Origin: Hydrangea macrophylla
Taxonomy: Eukaryota > Streptophyta > Magnoliopsida > Cornales > Hydrangeaceae
Assembly (NCBI GenBank): GCA_033977485.1
Contig: CM066988.1
Coordinates: 32,360,001 to 32,424,000 of the forward strand
Direction of reading: 5' to 3'
Length of the DNA stretch: 64,000 nucleotides
Shown here one piece after another: positions 1-9,977 of the stretch (the stretch's first letter is position 1; the number at the start of each line of letters is the position of its first letter). Made by a program: the position numbers and the translations under genes. The notes below the pieces were generated by a model. That model had not been told where the DNA came from, ran no database searches, and saw only the letters and a program-made list of their open reading frames with translations.

Positions 1-1
1 T

Positions 2-1033
2 TTCATACAACGGATGGAGCACATCGGCGATACCTACAATCATACCACCAACAACAATGGCAACAACCACGTTGTCCCTCCAAGGCAGACATGCGATAAA
101 CTGTTGGAACGATTTCGTGGCCTGCTACCCGAAAAGTTCGACGGCATGGCAGAGTCTTGGAAAGCAGAGCAATGGATACGAGAGTTGGAGCTAATCTTTG
201 AAGCCCTGGAGTGCAGTGAGCTTGACAAGAGACGTCTAGCCGCATTTCAACTGAGTTACTCCACCGCGGACTGGTGGGAGGCCGAGAGAGCCACGATTGG
301 GATTGAAGCTGCAAGGAGAATGCCTTGGGAAGCATTTAAGACTCGATTTCTCGAGAAGTATTTCCCTGAGGACGAAAGAGACCAACAAGAGAGGAATTTC
401 CTGAGTCTAACCCAAGGAAACTGGACAGTCAGGGAGTATACTACACAATTTGAGCGACTTTCCCGTTTCGCTCCACATATGATAGACACCCCCTCCAAGA
501 AGGTCAAACGATTCCACCAAGGACTCAACCCACACCTCCGGCACATGATGATAGGCCATCTGGGCCAGTTGTTTGAAGGGATTGTCCGTCTTGCTTCAAG
601 TTTGGAAAAGGATGCTTACCCTGTGCAAGGACCACAAGCAAATCGACCTCCACCCAGGACCTTCCAACCAAGGAACTTTCCTGCGCAATCATCAAGGAAT
701 AATCAGGGATGGAAACCCCAGGCCAACAACTATCAGGGAACCAAGCGCACATGGGATGGAACAAGGAAGCCCCAAGCTAATTTTCCTCGACAACAGAATC
801 AACAGCGAGGACCACCTCAGGCACAGCCCGTCGCCCAGCGACAGAACACTGATGGATGTTTCAACTGTGGAGTGCCCGGACATATTGCAAGGTATTGCAC
901 GGCCCCCAAGACCAACCGCCGTAATGACCTCGTCTGCCGCAACTGTAACAAACCTGGTCACATAAGCAAGGATTGTCGAGCACCACGTGGAGGCTACTAT
1001 GGAGCGCCTGCTCAAGGACAACAAGGACGGTAA
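2..1033 (+). CDS. gag: Element A gag, left copy of the tandem duplication (N-terminus outside window)
   Basis: This is the same open frame as the gag at 4207-5319, entering at the left edge; the first visible codons are Phe-Ile-Gln-Arg-Met. It contains the gag core (ELDKRRLAAFQLSYSTADWW and the following helices). The C-terminus is basic and Gln/Pro-rich, with two CCHC zinc knuckles, CFNCGVPGHIARYC and CRNCNKPGHISKDC. A gag of this kind forms the virus-like particle and binds the RNA. It differs from the right copy at very few bases, for example Cys instead of Gly near position 92 (tgc versus ggc). It ends at a TAA that is also present in the right copy. It is not followed by a complete pol, because the LTR of E interrupts the protease at 1186. 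Confidence 0.85.
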   Translation, partial: FIQRMEHIGDTYNHTTNNNGNNHVVPPRQTCDKLLERFRGLLPEKFDGMAESWKAEQWIRELELIFEALECSELDKRRLAAFQLSYSTADWWEAERATIGIEAARRMPWEAFKTRFLEKYFPEDERDQQERNFLSLTQGNWTVREYTTQFERLSRFAPHMIDTPSKKVKRFHQGLNPHLRHMMIGHLGQLFEGIVRLASSLEKDAYPVQGPQANRPPPRTFQPRNFPAQSSRNNQGWKPQANNYQGTKRTWDGTRKPQANFPRQQNQQRGPPQAQPVAQRQNTDGCFNCGVPGHIARYCTAPKTNRRNDLVCRNCNKPGHISKDCRAPRGGYYGAPAQGQQGR

Positions 1034-1185
1034 GGACAGGTTAGGGTGAATGCCATCATCCCTGACAATGCAGGGTATAATGCTGAGGAGCAGAAAAACT
1101 TGGACGGTACACTCATTTTATTTCACTGTCAAGTTAGAGCTTTGTTTGATACCGGTGCCGCCCATTCTTTTATAGCTATAAAGAT
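1034..1185 (+). pseudogene. Element A protease N-terminal fragment, left copy
   Basis: Directly after the gag TAA, the same frame continues without further stops into the aspartic protease active site ALFDTGAAHSF (Asp-Thr-Gly-Ala at about 1148-1159). It is cut at 1185 by the LTR of E at exactly the position seen in the right copy (5471). The same insertion point in both copies shows that the E insertion predates the tandem duplication. Confidence 0.8.
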
Positions 1186-3178
1186 TGTAGCACCCAGAAT
1201 TTTCTAGAAATTCCACGTAGGAATCTAGAATAGTGACGTCACCCGAGGAGATGATTACAGAAGATCCATTAGGAGTCCTTACTAGGATCCTTGGTAATCG
1301 TCTTGACGACGACTATATCAGTTTAAATCTAGTGTTTATTAGAATAGACGTAAACTCAACATGTGTAGTTTCATAGTTAGAAATATAGATGACTTAAACA
1401 GAAACCAGTACACAGCCCGTACCTGCACAATTTACATTTGTGACTCATTTCACAAGTAATGCTTATCTATTGGAGCACTGACACATGCCATAAGATACTT
1501 AACCTGTGAGTAGGACCCACAATGTATTTAGGAGTTAAGTGGGACCCACACTACCTCCCTAGGTGGACCCCACCCTGATAATCTACCCTTAGACACACAC
1601 AGCATACACATGCACGTACTCTGGGACTCAGGAGCACACCCATATGCACAACCTGAGATGGGACCCACACTACCACTTGGCGGTTATGTGGACCCCACCT
1701 TAATCTACCCCTGGACACACAAACATACATGCATAGGTATGCATTTGGTGCACCAACTACACACACAACCAAACCTCCCCACCACTTCCCTCTATATAAT
1801 GCACCCCCTTCACACCATTTCACCCACACAAAATCTGTTCTAATCAGATTATAGAGAGAGAGAGAACCGAGAGAGTGAGAGAAAGCTTGAGAGAACATCT
1901 CTCACCCCACCACCCCCGGCCTCTATACACACACCCCCTACATTGTGTGCACTACCACCACCACCTCTGTCCATCCCTTCCCAGCACACACAGACTACAC
2001 TCCCTCCCTGTACTCTCCCCATCTCTCACTATACACACACACATTCACGCAGGAGAAGAAGAGAGAGATCCGAGAAGTTTAAAGCAACCAAAGGTAAAAC
2101 CCCACCCCCCCATTGCATTTCAAACCTTCTGCATGTCATCCAGAAGCCTCTAGACCCACATGCAAGCTCCCAAACAGAGCCTAAGGCTCACTGTGAGCTC
2201 CGGCCAGCCATTAGAGCTCAAGATCGAGCTTGATTTTCAAATCACAAACAAAGCCCTAAAAATCTACACCAATCAGACCCAATTGGTCCCAGGTAGACCC
2301 CCTTGTAGCAGGTCTGGGTTTGGGAGTCGATTGAATGGCCATGCAGGCCATTATTCTTTCAAAGGGCCGAAAGAATAATCGACTGGTAGGAGGATCAAAC
2401 GAATGAAACTTTGATCCAGCTTCTAGTATGTGAAAGAGGGATCATTCCCGGTCATTTTGCCGTTGACCGCATCGATTTTGGTTAAGAAATGAGAAAGATA
2501 TGGAGGATTGAAGAATCGCCGGCGAAGCCCGACTTTCCGGCGGCCTGGTCTCGCCGGAGAAGAAGATGACGACCCGATTGGGATCGGGTTATAACAGGCG
2601 GGTCCGGATCGGTTTTGGGTAGGGTTAGGATGAGAGAGTAAATGGGTTTGGGTAGCGGGCCGGGTTGGGTTTAAATAACCCACGGGTCCTCTTTAGTGGA
2701 ACGGCGTCGTTTTGACGCCATGGGTCGGGTTGTGGGTTTGGGTTGAGTATGGTTCAGGTCTTCTTGTGTCTAGGTTTGGGTCAGGGTTTGGTTCGGGTTT
2801 AGTTAGGGTTTGGGCTAGCGGGTTGGGTCGCCTTGTGTCTGTAGTTGGGATAGGTTAGGTTCGGGTTTGGTTTAGGGTTTGGGTTAACGGGTAGGTTTAG
2901 ATTGTGAGTGTATCTCGGTTTTGGGTTCGGGTTAGGGTCAACCCGAATGGGTTTCAGGGTAGGTTTCTCTTGTGTCTTTAAATGGGTAATCCATTTAGAG
3001 TCGGGTCGGGTCAGGGTCTGACCCATCGGGCCACGAGTTTGGGTTGTCTTGTGAGTTTATATGGGTAGCCCGTTTAGGATTCGGGTTCGGGTTCGGGTCA
3101 AACCCGCGAGTTTTGTCTGGGTCCTTTTGAGAGTGTATTCGGGTAACCCGTTTACCCATGGATTGGTTCGGGTCGACC
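1186..3178 (+). repeat. Truncated copy of E's LTR (left copy of the tandem duplication)
   Basis: It begins TGTAGCACCC, like the LTRs at 5472 and 12228, and follows them base for base with rare substitutions until ggtcgacc at 3171-3178. There it switches abruptly to coding sequence of A's acidic ORF. It contains the LTR's TATA box (TATATAATG near 1793), the GA-rich leader near 1853 and the G-rich GGGTT tract at 2580-3170. Small frames inside recur identically in all three LTR copies and have no coding features. Confidence 0.9.
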
Positions 3179-3179
3179 T

Positions 3180-3812
3180 CCACCAGAAGAGGACTTGGCT
3201 GACGCACCCCTAGCAGATGAGGATCCGGGGAGTGATGATGAGAGCGATGGCGACAATGAGCCAGAGGATGATGATGAGGAGATGGAGGATGATATGGACA
3301 AGGACACCGATGACGAGGAACCAGAGCATGATCCTGAGGAGGAGGACCCCGAGGACCCAGCCGGTATGGACGTGCCAGTTGGCGTAGATATTGTAGTTGC
3401 AGAGGGTTATCCGATAGAGGAGGATGAGGTAGCCGCAGATGATGATGCAGGTGATGATGCAGTAGTACCAGTCTTACTAGAAGGAGTTATAGCACAACTG
3501 GCAGCTGAGTGGGCTGTAGAGATGGCCGCACATCCCCATGGATTTGAGATTGGAGCACCAGAGTTGGCACAGGCTATGGTACAGGCTGAGGCACTTGTAG
3601 CCGCATTTGATGCAGCCCAGGCTGACATGGCCGCTGATGCAGGAGATTTGGGAGCTGCTGTGGAGCATGATGGACCCGAGCTGATCGAGGATGTTGTGAT
3701 AGAGGATGAGGACATGATGGATGACGATGATATGGATGAGGATGATGTTTTGTCTGAGGTTGCCCCAGAGGACGAGGATTCCATCTATGGATCCGATGTG
3801 GACAACTTTTGA
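3180..3812 (+). CDS. Pre-gag acidic ORF of element A (N-terminally truncated at duplication junction)
   Basis: The frame is open from the duplication junction, with no ATG at the visible start; the first codons are Pro-Pro-Glu-Glu-Asp-Leu-Ala-Asp. It encodes about 210 residues, extremely rich in Asp and Glu in the first 60 and last 40 residues. An Ala-rich, probably helical middle (about residues 80-160) lies between. It ends SDVDNF-stop. Element D carries an ORF in the same place, between PBS and gag, with a similar acidic run and a matching SDVEDF near its C-terminus, so this is an inherited part of the lineage rather than chance. The function is unknown. Acidic tails of this type occur in histone chaperones and chromatin factors, which is only an analogy. 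The TGA lies 394 bases before gag. Confidence 0.65.
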   Translation, partial: PPEEDLADAPLADEDPGSDDESDGDNEPEDDDEEMEDDMDKDTDDEEPEHDPEEEDPEDPAGMDVPVGVDIVVAEGYPIEEDEVAADDDAGDDAVVPVLLEGVIAQLAAEWAVEMAAHPHGFEIGAPELAQAMVQAEALVAAFDAAQADMAADAGDLGAAVEHDGPELIEDVVIEDEDMMDDDDMDEDDVLSEVAPEDEDSIYGSDVDNF

Positions 3813-4206
3813 GTCCAGTACCTTTAAGACTTAGACTTTTACATTTGACTTTAGGACATGTTGTCCACTTACTTTTGACGCTTACATAGACAGCTATTGA
3901 CCTTAGCCTTTTGTATAGGTAGCCACCAGTAGTGGTCTTGTGTATATCTTCCTTTTGTTTAGATCTTGTATAGGACCATGTACTACGCGGTACACAGATG
4001 ATCTATTGTGTACTCCACTGTACATCTTTTGGGTATATATATGGCAGATAGTTTCTCTTGGTTATTTCTGTTATCATCTCATTATTATGTTATGGTTGTG
4101 ATTTTGATTCATGTTATGCTGTCTGTTATTTAATTATGGTCATTTCCCCGAGAAGATTGTCAGCTAATCGTTAGACCCTTCATAGGTACACCTCACACGA
4201 ATCACC
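3813..4206 (+). other. Spacer between acidic ORF and gag of element A, with splice-acceptor-like site
   Basis: This is an AT-rich, T-rich stretch without an ORF. Just before gag it holds cttcatag/gta (AG at 4184-4185), an acceptor-like site. Elements D and E have an equivalent TAG/GT shortly before gag. Nothing else was recognised here. Confidence 0.45.
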
Positions 4207-5319
4207 GTGGTGGGACCCACAAGGAACCAAGCACGACTGGGAGCACTCATTCCCGAGGGTATGGACCCAACTGGAGTCTTCGAAGCTTTCATACAACGGA
4301 TGGAGCACATCGGCGATACCTACAATCATACCACCAACAACAATGGCAACAACCACGTTGTCCCTCCAAGGCAGACAGGCGATAAACTGTTGGAACGATT
4401 TCGTGGCCTGCTACCCGAAAAGTTCGACGGCATGGCAGAGTCTTGGAAAGCAGAGCAATGGATACGAGAGTTGGAGCTAATCTTTGAAGCCCTGGAGTGC
4501 AGTGAGCTTGACAAGAGACGTCTAGCCGCATTTCAACTGAGTTACTCCACCGCGGACTGGTGGGAGGCCGAGAGAGCCACGATTGGGATTGAAGCTGCAA
4601 GGAGAATGCCTTGGGAAGCATTTAAGACTCGATTTCTCGAGAAGTATTTCCCTGAGGACGAAAGAGACCAACAAGAGAGGAATTTCCTGAGTCTAACCCA
4701 AGGAAACTGGACAGTCAGGGAGTATACTACACAATTTGAGCGACTTTCCCGTTTCGCTCCACATATGATAGACACCCCCTCCAAGAAGGTCAAACGATTC
4801 CACCAAGGACTCAACCCACACCTCCGGCACATGATGATAGGCCATCTGGGCCAGTTGTTTGAAGGGATTGTCCGTCTTGCTTCAAGTTTGGAAAAGGATG
4901 CTTACCCTGTGCAAGGACCACAAGCAAATCGACCTCCACCCAGGACCTTCCAACCAAGGAACTTTCCTGCGCAATCATCAAGGAATAATCAGGGATGGAA
5001 ACCCCAGGCCAACAACTATCAGGGAACCAAGCGCACATGGGATGGAACAAGGAAGCCCCAAGCTAATTTTCCTCGACAACAGAATCAACAGCGAGGACCA
5101 CCTCAGGCACAGCCCGTCGCCCAGCGACAGAACACTGATGGATGTTTCAACTGTGGAGTGCCCGGACATATTGCAAGGTATTGCACGGCCCCCAAGACCA
5201 ACCGCCGTAATGACCTCGTCTGCCGCAACTGTAACAAACCTGGTCACATAAGCAAGGATTGTCGAGCACCACGTGGAGGCTACTATGGAGCGCCTGCTCA
5301 AGGACAACAAGGACGGTAA
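4207..5319 (+). CDS. gag: Element A gag, right copy (complete core, start codon GTG)
   Basis: It encodes about 370 residues: an N-terminal VGPTRNQARLGALIPEG segment, the retrotransposon gag core to about residue 230, a Gln/Pro/Arg-rich linker, then CFNCGVPGHIARYC and CRNCNKPGHISKDC. The first codon of the frame is GTG where D's gag has an ATG in the same context, so the original start is probably lost. The first in-frame ATG is at 4261 (MDPTGVFEAF). It would package genomic RNA. It ends TAA at 5317-5319, and the protease follows in the same frame. That could mean stop readthrough or an old nonsense mutation; both duplicated copies share it. Confidence 0.85.
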   Translation: MVGPTRNQARLGALIPEGMDPTGVFEAFIQRMEHIGDTYNHTTNNNGNNHVVPPRQTGDKLLERFRGLLPEKFDGMAESWKAEQWIRELELIFEALECSELDKRRLAAFQLSYSTADWWEAERATIGIEAARRMPWEAFKTRFLEKYFPEDERDQQERNFLSLTQGNWTVREYTTQFERLSRFAPHMIDTPSKKVKRFHQGLNPHLRHMMIGHLGQLFEGIVRLASSLEKDAYPVQGPQANRPPPRTFQPRNFPAQSSRNNQGWKPQANNYQGTKRTWDGTRKPQANFPRQQNQQRGPPQAQPVAQRQNTDGCFNCGVPGHIARYCTAPKTNRRNDLVCRNCNKPGHISKDCRAPRGGYYGAPAQGQQGR

Positions 5320-5471
5320 GGACAGGTTAGGGTGAATGCCATCATCCCTGACAATGCAGGGTATAATGCTGAGGAGCAGAAAAACTTGGACGGTACACTC
5401 ATTTTATTTCACTGTCAAGTTAGAGCTTTGTTTGATACCGGTGCCGCCCATTCTTTTATAGCTATAAAGAT
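5320..5471 (+). pseudogene. Element A protease N-terminal part, interrupted by E
   Basis: This continues the gag frame after the TAA and reaches the DTGA catalytic motif (ALFDTGAAHSFIAIK). The frame is resumed exactly at 16755 after removal of E and one copy of the AAGAT duplication, giving ...IAIK-M-VREL. The insertion thus split a once continuous protease. Confidence 0.85.
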
Positions 5472-6078
5472 TGTAGCACCCAGAATTTTCTAGAAATTCC
5501 ACGTAGGAATCTAGAATAGTGACGTCACCCGAGGAGATGATTACAGAAGATCCATTAGGAGTCCTTACTAGGATCCTTGGTAATCGTCTTGACGACGACT
5601 ATATCAGTTTAAATCTAGTGTTTATTAGAATAGACGTAAACTCAACATGTGTAGTTTCATAGTTAGAAATATAGATGACTTAAACAGAAACCAGTACACA
5701 GCCCGTACCTGCACAATTTACATTTGTGACTCATTTCACAAGTAATGCTTATCTATTGGAGCACTGACACATGCCATAAGATACTTAACCTGTGAGTAGG
5801 ACCCACAATGTATTTAGGAGTTAAGTGGGACCCACACTACCTCCCTAGGTGGACCCCACCCTGATAATCTACCCTTAGACACACACAGCATACACATGCA
5901 CGTACTCTGGGACTCAGGAGCACACCCATATGCACAACCTGAGATGGGACCCACACTACCACTTGGCGGTTATGTGGACCCCACCTTAATCTACCCCTGG
6001 ACACACAAACATACATGCATAGGTATGCATTTGGTGCACCAACTACACACACAACCAAACCTCCCCACCACTTCCCTC

Positions 6079-6086
6079 TATATAAT
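6079..6086 (+). promoter_or_regulatory. TATA box of E LTR
   Basis: TATATAATG follows a C-rich stretch (ccaccacttccctc) and precedes an A/C-rich then GA-repeat leader, a typical plant pol II core. Equivalent sites lie near 1793 and 12835. Confidence 0.6.
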
Positions 6087-6886
6087 GCACCCCCGTCACA
6101 CCATTTCACCCACACAAAATCTGTTCTAATCAGATTATAGAGAGAGAGAGAACCGAGAGAGTGAGAGAAAGCTTGAGAGAACATCTCTCACCCCACCACC
6201 CCCGGCCTCTATACACACACCCCCTACATTGTGTGCACTACCACCACCACCTCTGTCCATCCCTTCCCAGCACACACAGACTACACTCCCTCCCTGTACT
6301 CTCCCCATCTCTCACTATACACACACACATTCACGCAGGAGAAGAAGAGAGAGATCCGAGAAGTTTAAAGCAACCAAAGGTAAAACCCCACCCCCCCATT
6401 GCATTTCAAACCTTCTGCATGTCATCCAGAAGCCTCTAGACCCACATGCAAGCTCCCAAACAGAGCCTAAGGCTCACTGTGAGCTCCGGCCAGCCATTAG
6501 AGCTCAAGATCGAGCTTGATTTTCAAATCACAAACAGAGCCCTAAAAATCTACACCAATCAGACCCAATTGGTCCCAGGTAGACCCCCTTGTAGCAGGTC
6601 TGGGTTTGGGAGTCGATTGAATGGCCATGCAGGCCATTATTCTTTCAAAGGGCCGAAAGAATAATCGACTGGTAGGAGGATCAAACGAATGAAACTTTGA
6701 TCCAGCTTCTAGTATGTGAAAGAGGGATCATTCCCGGTCATTTTGCCGTTGACCGCATCGATTTTGGTTAAGAAATGAGAAAGATATGGAGGATTGAAGA
6801 ATCGCCGGCGAAGCCCGACTTTCCGGCGGCCTGGTCTCGCCGGAGAAGAAGATGACGACCCGATTGGGATCGGGTTATAACAGGCG

Positions 6887-7457
6887 GGTCCGGATCGGGT
6901 TTGGGTAGGGTTAGGATGAGAGAGTAAATGGGTTTGGGTAGCGGGCCGGGTTGGGTTTAAATAACCCACGGGTCCTCTTTAGTGGAACGGCGTCGTTTTG
7001 ACGCCATGGGTCGGGTTGTGGGTTTGGGTTGAGTATGGTTCAGGTCTTCTTGTGTCTAGGTTTGGGTCAGGGTTTGGTTCGGGTTTAGTTAGGGTATGGG
7101 CTAGCGGGTTGGGTCGCCTTGTGTCTGTAGTTGGGATAGGTTAGGTTCGGGTTTGGTTTAGGGTTTGGGTTAACGGGTAGGTTTAGATTGTGAGTGTATC
7201 TCGGTTTTGGGTTCGGGTTAGGGTCAACCCGAATGGGTTTCAGGGTAGGTTTCTCTTGTGTCTTTAAATGGGTAATCCATTTAGAGTCGGGTCGGGTCAG
7301 GGTCTGACCCATCGGGCCACGAGTTTGGGTTGTCTTGTGAGTTTATATGGGTAGCCCGTTTAGGATTCGGGTTCGGGTCAAACCCGCGAGTTTTGTCTGG
7401 GTCCTTTTGAGAGTGTATTCGGGTAACCCGTTTACCCATGGATTGGTTCGGGTCGAC
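6887..7457 (+). repeat. G-rich degenerate GGGTT(T/C)/GGGTTCGGG tract in E LTR
   Basis: This is dense, imperfect repetition of GGGTT, GGGTTCGGG, GGGTTTAGG and GGGTTAGGG on the + strand. It also occurs at 2590-3170 and 13640-14220. Runs of four or more GGG with short loops could form G-quadruplexes in the sense strand and RNA. The number of ttcggg units varies between copies (three, two, or two with one mutated), showing slippage. Confidence 0.7.
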
Positions 7458-7476
7458 CCGTCGGGTCTGTGGAATT

Positions 7477-8000
7477 GTTTATTATTATTATTATTATTAT
7501 GATTATTATTATTAGTATTAATTAGTTTTAAAGGGTTTAATTAGTTTTAATAATTATTAATTAATATATAATTAAACCATTAAGGTTTTTAATATTATAG
7601 GATATTATTTTAATATTCTATATATCATTATTATATTATAAATATTGTATATTTATTATTTATATGATTAATATAAATAATAAATATTAGTTTTAAATGG
7701 TTTTAAATAGATAATAAATACCTATGTGTATTTATTAATTCTAGAAAATTTGGGTAATGACCCTGTGACTATTTTATTACATAGTGTAAGTAATAAAGCT
7801 ATAATAGTATAGTCCAGTATTTTTAATAATTAATAAGGAGCTATTTTATAAGTATATTAATTATTAAAAATACCAAACGAGCTCCGAAAATTATAAAATA
7901 AATACTGGTGGTGTATTTTAATATCTAGTATTTAATAAAAATACTTTTAAGTACTGATTTCTCTGTATAATTATAATTACATATTTAAATCCCGTTTCGG
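7477..8000 (+). repeat. ATT microsatellite and AT-rich LTR segment of E
   Basis: (ATT)n at about 7477-7510 is longer in the 3' LTR copy (about 14243-14285). It is followed by about 490 bases of very A+T-rich sequence (TTAATAATTATTAATTAA type). No gene was seen. Confidence 0.7.
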
Positions 8001-8926
8001 GTATTTTCTGGCATATATTATCTTCAATAATTCATAATAAATAATCTAGGACTCCGAAAATTACGCGGTCAGTTCCCAGAGTCTTAGAATAATGTCTAGA
8101 ACATTTCCGTAAAGTTTGGTGACTTTTCGACTCGGTCGAAAATACAGCCTGTCTTTTAGGGCCTGCATTAGTATAGTAAGCCCCGCATATTACCTTGTAA
8201 AACGCGACGGACTCCGATTTGAGTCTAGTCAATGGCGTTGGACTTAGAATGACACGTAGATCACTACCTTGAGGTTTATGACCTCATTTGGTAAAATTAC
8301 CATTTTGCCCCTATAGTTGTACTCATACATTACTTCTGTTTATTCCGTTTATTGTTGTAGAAACTTGACGTTTATCTGCGTTTCGAGGAGCGGCGACTCG
8401 AGGTGAGTTTCCTAACCTCACTCTAATCCTAATAAGATGTATATAAGATGTTTAAAAGCTACCGGTATGATATTTGGTATAACTGATAAGCTGATTTATG
8501 ATGTCAAGTGTATTTCCATTAATTATAAGATGTCTAAAAGCATGCTGTGGTAGTGCTATCGCATACGTGAGCATGTCAAGGGTTTTATCTATATGTTTAT
8601 CGGTATCAAATCCATGTTATATGATCCATGCTCTATATGTTACGTTTCTGCTGCTATGTGTTAAATGCACGTTTTACGATGTTGTTGACTGGAATAGATA
8701 ACGCATGCCATGTTAATAATAAAGAGGAATGAAAGTAGATTTGCATGTGAGCATTGATAGTGGACGCACGTGCATTTCATGACATGTGTCAGTGTGCGTT
8801 GCATGAGAGAAACAAGTGTTTGATGAGAATGTGAATGAGATGAGATGTGATTTCTGGATCCCATGGATCAACGGCTGACGAGCCGGGTGGACATGAACGG
8901 TTAGGGTTCCTAGCGCGCCTCTCGCC

Positions 8927-9110
8927 GTTGAAGACGTCCGGTGATGCGCATACGTGGTTGAAGACGTCCCATGTATCGTTGAATACGTCCGGCTAGTGCT
9001 CTAATATACTTCTCAGCTGTGTAGACGACCGGTGAGAGTATACACATGGTTGAAGACGTCCCATGTGCCAGTTTCATTGTTTACAGATAGTGTGCGCCGT
9101 GAAGACGTCC
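8927..9110 (+). repeat. GACGTC palindrome array in E LTR
   Basis: The motif TTGAAGACGTCC recurs as gacgtc at about 8933, 8963, 9055 and 9104, with degenerate copies tacgtc (8983) and gacgac (9024). It lies about 0.5 kb downstream of a GTGAGT donor-like site. It is repeated in the 3' LTR near 15710-15890. Confidence 0.7.
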
Positions 9111-9965
9111 GGTGGCCTATCAAGGGAATGAGTATGAATTGGCTGTGATGGTATATTATCATCCTTGATATACCGCGTGTTGTCAAGTGGAAGGGAAAGA
9201 GAAAGCGAATGATGAGATTGAGTTGAGGAGGAAATGAACTGGTACAAATGATTTGGTTTTAAAATAAAATGGTTTTGAAAATATCTGTTTTAAAAGCAAG
9301 TGTCTTTGAAAAGAGTTGGGAATGAGTCTTATTGATCATGCATTTGCACGCACGAGTTTATAATAAAGAGAATGTATTCTATGATGTTATATTTATCTAT
9401 TTACCTTTCTTGTTGAAACCTCTATTATGCCCGTGGTGAGAATGCGTCTTTTGATAAGAGAATAACCATGCTTTAAAGTACTAAACTATGACGTGAGTTG
9501 AGAGATGTGTTGTATTTACTGATTATTGTGCGGTTGAGACTCTCACTCAGCCTTGTTCCAAGGCTGACGGCATGTTACGGCCTGGGCATTCGTATGCCCA
9601 GAGTGTTGCAGGTTTGGAGATAGATAGAAGAGTTCAGGATGCTGTACCGTGGAGCCAAGGAGAATAAAGCCTTGTCCAAGACCTGATAGACAGTTCCTCA
9701 AGTTTTAAGATTGTATAAATTGTTTAGTATGGCCTCTTGTATTAAGATTTAAGTTATTGTAACCCCTGTTTAATTTCCGCTGTTGTATTTACGCTCTGAT
9801 AAGTTTAGATTATGCTTATGCCCTAGCATTTCCCCTTATGATTGCATGGTGCGGAGTTAGAAGGACAGAACGGTTATCAAACTAGTCACGTGTCTACGGA
9901 CCCATAAAGGAAAATTTTTATTTTCCCTATTTTTGGCTTACTCCGGGGCGTGACAGGGTTTTTAG

Positions 9966-9977
9966 TGGTATCAGAGC
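9966..9977 (+). other. Primer-binding site of E (initiator-Met tRNA)
   Basis: TGGTATCAGAGC begins 10 bases after the LTR end (9955). This 12-mer is the usual plant PBS complementary to the 3' end of initiator Met tRNA. Minus-strand DNA synthesis would start here. Confidence 0.85.

Larger units (their letters stand above)
1..7458 (+). repeat. Direct tandem duplication, unit about 4.28 kb (1-3178 repeated at 4287-7458)
   Basis: The offset is constant at 4286 until about 3080, where the left copy has one extra ttcggg unit; the copies then end together at 3178/7458. The duplicated unit spans A's acidic ORF, gag, protease start and the first 1987 bases of E's 5' LTR. Only about five substitutions and one 6-base indel were noticed over 3.2 kb. 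Comparison with E's 3' LTR shows private changes in each copy (right: ccccgtcac, acagagccc, agggtatggg; left: gatcggtttt). This argues against simple assembly duplication and for a real, recent event, though a sequencing or haplotype artefact is not excluded. Confidence 0.9.
5472..9955 (+). repeat. E 5' LTR (4484 bp)
   Basis: It starts TGTAGCACCC and ends GGGGCGTGACA. In order it has: U3 with repeated GTGGGACCCAC-type palindromes (5796-5984), TATA box at 6079, GA-rich start region near 6140, a splice-donor-like AAAGGTAAAA near 6377, a G-rich GGGTT/GGGTTC tract (6887-7457), an ATT microsatellite (7477-7510), and 500 bases of very AT-rich sequence. It then has GAG/GTGAGT at 8400-8408 and an array of GACGTC motifs (8927-9110). 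Differences from the 3' LTR are few and mostly transitions (for example gacgtcc to gacgtct, accgcg to accacg), as expected from methylated-cytosine decay. Confidence 0.9.

Noticed and set aside
3407..3784. Ser-rich reading frame on the minus strand
   Set aside because: It is the antisense of the GAT/GAC/GAG-rich acidic ORF; Ser and Thr runs follow automatically, and there are no independent motifs.
1..5471. Two independent insertions of E into two gag genes
   Set aside because: Both copies share the same insertion base, the same TAA and near-identical flanks, and the left LTR ends in a junction, which fits one tandem duplication.
5837..7312. Several 70-115 codon frames in E's LTR, repeated three times in the window
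   Set aside because: They lie in LTR leader and G-rich repeats, have low-complexity His/Pro/Asn content, and recur only because the LTR recurs.
6887..7457. Interstitial telomere
   Set aside because: TTTAGGG occurs only sporadically; the tract is a degenerate GGGTT(C) repeat inside an LTR.
7560..8000. MITE or small inverted-repeat element in the AT-rich part of E's LTR
   Set aside because: The segment is present in both E LTRs as part of the LTR, and no terminal inverted repeat or target duplication was found.
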